Assembly (NCBI GenBank): GCA_030433395.1
Contig: JAUILX010000040.1
Coordinates: forward strand, 1-8,190
Direction: 5' to 3'
Length of the DNA: 8,190 nucleotides
Source: Chlamydiia bacterium
GTDB taxonomy: Bacteria; Chlamydiota; Chlamydiia; Chlamydiales; JACKPQ01
Each line of letters opens with the position of its first letter. Positions within the stretch are counted from its first letter, which is position 1. Both the position numbers and the translations under genes were made by a program. The notes under the pieces were generated by a model. That model saw only the letters and a list, made by a program, of their open reading frames with translations. It had not been told where the DNA came from and made no database searches. Positions 6,142-8,190 of the stretch are shown here, in pieces.

Positions 6142-6441
6142 ATGATTTTACTAGCAGACGCAATGCGTGATCAAAACCTATGGCAGACACTGATGATGCT
6201 TGGGGTAGCTGTTGTCTTTTTCTATTTTATTCTATGGCGCCCAGAGAAAAAGCGCCGTAAAGCGATGGAAACAAAACGCTCAAGTCTAAAGCAAGGCGAC
6301 CAAGTCACAGCAATGGGAATTATTGGCGAAGTGTCAAAAATCGAAGATAACGCAGTTATTTTAAGTATGGTTGACGGCAATAAGATCAAAGTATTGAAAG
6401 CAGCGATCACAGAAGTTACAGCCCCTGCTGCTAAAGCTTAA
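6142..6441 (+). CDS. yajC: Preprotein translocase accessory subunit YajC
   Basis: YajC is a small inner-membrane protein that associates with SecDF and the SecYEG translocon. The 99-residue protein has the expected build: a short N-terminus, one membrane helix at about residues 15-32 (Leu/Val/Phe-rich, ending F-Y-F-I-L-W), then the R-P-E-K-K-R-R-K basic stop-transfer stretch where the family has R-P-Q-x-K-R. A cytoplasmic domain follows with S-L-K-Q-G-D-Q-V-T-A-M-G-I-I-G-E-V near 48-64 and I-K-V-L-K-A-A-I near 81-88. The family G-G before I-I-G is M-G here, a minor change. It has its own promoter and ribosome binding site. Its TAA stop shares the palindrome TTAA (6438-6441) with the stop of the opposing coiled-coil gene. 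Placement beside hctA and the rRNA methyltransferase agrees with other chlamydiae. Confidence 0.93.
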   Translation: MILLADAMRDQNLWQTLMMLGVAVVFFYFILWRPEKKRRKAMETKRSSLKQGDQVTAMGIIGEVSKIEDNAVILSMVDGNKIKVLKAAITEVTAPAAKA

Positions 6442-8190
6442 GAAACAACTTCGATTTTCGTACGGTTTTTTAAATCTATGAGAGCTTGGCGTATTTCGTT
6501 TAAGCTCTCGTTGTATTCTTTAAACTTCTGATTATTTCTAGACAGGAATTCAGAAGCCATCAATTTAGGCACAATGCCTCCGTTTTGCACTAGGAGGTCT
6601 TTTGCGCTGACGCCTTTCTTATTGAGAAGCCCTCCAACAAAACCATCAATGTTCGTTACACCTCGCAAATGTGCAACTTTTCCTTTGAACTTCTTATTCC
6701 TGCTGACAATTGCTTCAGCAAATTTTTTCTGTGAGCTATTTTTACCGAGGATGCTGATTTTAGTTTTGTTACCAAGCGTCACTGTGTTATCGGTGATTTC
6801 TGTAATCGGATGCTCCAAAAAAAGCATATTCGCTTCAAGACGTACACTTTCTGCTGGGCTTAAGTATAAAGAGTCTTTGTTGTTAATGTTTTGAATCTTT
6901 TCAGCAATTGAGTTTGAGCTTTTTTTAGGAGATTCAACCGGTTCAACAACAGTTTCGATGATTTCTTCGTCTTTTGGCTTCACTTTTAGACGTTCAATCT
7001 CTGCTTTTAATGCAGCGATAATAGATGAGATTTCATCTTTCATTTCAGCAGATTGAGCGCGCAGGGTTGCAAGCTCTTGTTCCCTTAATCTCAAGTTGCG
7101 AAGAACCTGCTCGTGCTCACGTGTTTTTACCTCAGCTTTAGCATTGAGCTTTTCGACCTCATGTTTAAACGTCGAAAGCTGTGTATTTAGCTGAGCAATT
7201 GTACCTTCTTGGGCTTTAAGTGCACTCTTCCAAAGCTCGATGGTATCATCGCTTTTTTTAAGCTTCTCGTTCAAATCTTGAATAACTTTAGGGTCAGCAG
7301 CATTTGCCTTTGCAAGAAAGAGGTCTTTATGAATTTTTTCGTTTTCCGTTTTAGACTGTTCGAGCTCTGCCTTTAGTCGATTGTTGGTTTTTTTAAGATC
7401 TTCTTTCTCAATTTTAAGCTTAGTTTCTTTATCTTTTACTTTTTGTCTTTCGCTTTGAAGAGTTTCTAAATCCTGTTTAAGGCTTGAAGAATTGCTGTTG
7501 ATTGTGCGTAATTCAACTTGCTTATTAGCAAGCTCTGTTTCTAGAGATTTGATCCTGTCTTGAGTTTGTTCTAGCTGGGCTTGTAGCCTATTATTTGCAG
7601 TTGTAAGATTGTCTCTTTCAGTTCGAGCAGATTTAAGGTCTTCCTCAAGCTTTTTAAATCTATCCTCAGTTGTCTTAAGCGATGTATTCAGCTCATCTAT
7701 CTCAGCTTTTTTAGCTGCAAGCTCATTCTTCTGATGTTGGATGCCGTCATTGCTTTTTTTAAGCTTTTTTCTTAACTCATCGATCATTTTATGGTCGGTA
7801 GTGCTTGTTTCAGAAAGTCGTTGTTGAAGAAGCTCATTTTCTTTTTTATCTCTTTCTAGCTGAGATGTTAGCTCTTCTTTCTCAATGCTAAGCTTATCTT
7901 TTGCATCTTGTGCTTTTTCGCTTTCTGATTGAACCTTTTCAAGTTCATATTGCTTATTAATTAGATTTGTATTCAGCTGATCAATCGTATCTTTTTGCGT
8001 TGCGAGCAGTGTCTCTAGAGCCTCAGTGCTTTTTTGAGTTTGTTCTAGCTTAGCTTTTGACTCATCCTCAAGCTTTTTAACTCTATTCTCAGTTGCCTTA
8101 AGCGATGTGTTCAGCCGCTCCATCTCAATTTTTTTAGCCGCAAGCAAAGTTTCAGAATGCTTGATGTTCTCATTGCTTTTTACAAGCTGC
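6438..8190 (-). CDS. Long repeat-containing coiled-coil protein with unrecognised C-terminal domain, 5' end beyond the window
   Basis: The frame stays open to the right edge, so the true start is outside; the TTG at 8147 is only an internal leucine of a repeat. About 583 codons are visible. Up to about 395 residues before the C-terminal part are almost continuous coiled coil, rich in Lys, Glu, Leu and Gln with heptad spacing and no Pro or Gly breaks of note. They contain long repeats opening with K-K-S-N/D-D and A-A-K-K-x-E-x-x-x-L-N-T-S-L-K. A short acidic, Pro-containing linker (near 6915-6970) leads to a C-terminal domain of about 157 residues (6441-6911) that looks globular, with mixed strand and helix propensity, G-K-V-A-H-L-R-G-V-T-N and F-V-G-G-L-L-N-K-K-G, and a basic helical end. 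I do not recognise that domain. With the N-terminus missing, a secretion signal cannot be judged. An effector, a structural filament or a surface protein are all possible. Confidence 0.82.
   Translation of the reverse strand, partial: QLVKSNENIKHSETLLAAKKIEMERLNTSLKATENRVKKLEDESKAKLEQTQKSTEALETLLATQKDTIDQLNTNLINKQYELEKVQSESEKAQDAKDKLSIEKEELTSQLERDKKENELLQQRLSETSTTDHKMIDELRKKLKKSNDGIQHQKNELAAKKAEIDELNTSLKTTEDRFKKLEEDLKSARTERDNLTTANNRLQAQLEQTQDRIKSLETELANKQVELRTINSNSSSLKQDLETLQSERQKVKDKETKLKIEKEDLKKTNNRLKAELEQSKTENEKIHKDLFLAKANAADPKVIQDLNEKLKKSDDTIELWKSALKAQEGTIAQLNTQLSTFKHEVEKLNAKAEVKTREHEQVLRNLRLREQELATLRAQSAEMKDEISSIIAALKAEIERLKVKPKDEEIIETVVEPVESPKKSSNSIAEKIQNINNKDSLYLSPAESVRLEANMLFLEHPITEITDNTVTLGNKTKISILGKNSSQKKFAEAIVSRNKKFKGKVAHLRGVTNIDGFVGGLLNKKGVSAKDLLVQNGGIVPKLMASEFLSRNNQKFKEYNESLNEIRQALIDLKNRTKIEVVS
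7644..7722 (-). repeat. Intragenic repeat copy (coiled-coil gene), partner at 8067-8145
   Basis: These 79 bases match 8067-8145 with 11 differences by my count (about 86% identity) at an offset of exactly 423 bases (141 codons). They are the best conserved part of a longer unit that also includes the K-S-N-D/E block at about 7741-7765 and 8163-8190. A third, more diverged copy of that block starts near 7240, offset 501 bases (167 codons). All offsets keep the reading frame. Confidence 0.8.
8067..8145 (-). repeat. Intragenic repeat copy (coiled-coil gene), partner at 7644-7722
   Basis: Second copy of the 79-base repeat. The match continues into 8163-8190, where it meets the window edge, so more copies may lie beyond it. 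Confidence 0.8.

Noticed and set aside
6574..6894. Plus-strand frame opposite the coiled-coil gene
   Set aside because: Antisense shadow rich in Pro, Phe and Leu, with no ribosome binding site or family match.
7240..8190. Repeats as a CRISPR array or mobile-element ends
   Set aside because: The repeats are long, imperfect, in frame and encode coiled-coil heptads; there are no uniform spacers.

Overview
The window reads as a piece of chromosome from an environmental chlamydia (Chlamydiae outside the genus Chlamydia, broadly Parachlamydiales). The anchor is a histone H1-like Hc1 gene (hctA, 4440-4763), a hallmark of the chlamydial developmental cycle. It is followed on the same strand by a TrmA/RlmD-type 23S rRNA methyltransferase (4792-6099) and yajC (6142-6441). 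From memory this is the same order as CT743-CT742-CT741 in Chlamydia trachomatis. The sequence alone does not settle genus or species.

Layout from left to right. (1) 2-322 (+) is the 3' end of a TspO/MBR-family membrane protein, cut by the window edge. (2) 319-1523 (-) holds two adjoining reading frames of unknown function joined by a TGA/ATG overlap. They may be two coupled genes or one gene split by a 1-base slip in an A5/T5 tract. (3) 1483-3513 (+) encodes a predicted inverse-autotransporter (type Ve secretion) protein, with an N-terminal outer-membrane barrel and a C-terminal right-handed beta-helix passenger. (4) 3491-4312 (-) is a class IV PLP aminotransferase. (5) 4313-4439 is the divergent control region between the aminotransferase and hctA. 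(6) 4440-6441 (+) is hctA, the rRNA methyltransferase and yajC. (7) 6438-8190 (-) is the 3' part of a long repeat-bearing coiled-coil protein with an unrecognised C-terminal domain. Its start lies beyond the window.

The gene packing is tight. All three convergent pairs overlap at their stop codons (4, 23 and 4 bases), so no classical terminator fits between them. The three genes of the hctA cluster each appear able to form a short hairpin around the ribosome binding site or start codon. rlmD and yajC also have their own extended -10 promoters at or just before those hairpins. This suggests, as inference only, that translation from read-through mRNA and from promoter-proximal mRNA could differ. 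I see no CRISPR array, tRNA, rRNA, insertion sequence or phage module. No stretch over 300 bases lacks a gene.

The least explained elements are the split membrane protein locus at 319-1523, the surface protein at 1483-3513 and the C-terminal domain of the coiled-coil protein (6441-6911). I do not see a clear new multi-gene system.
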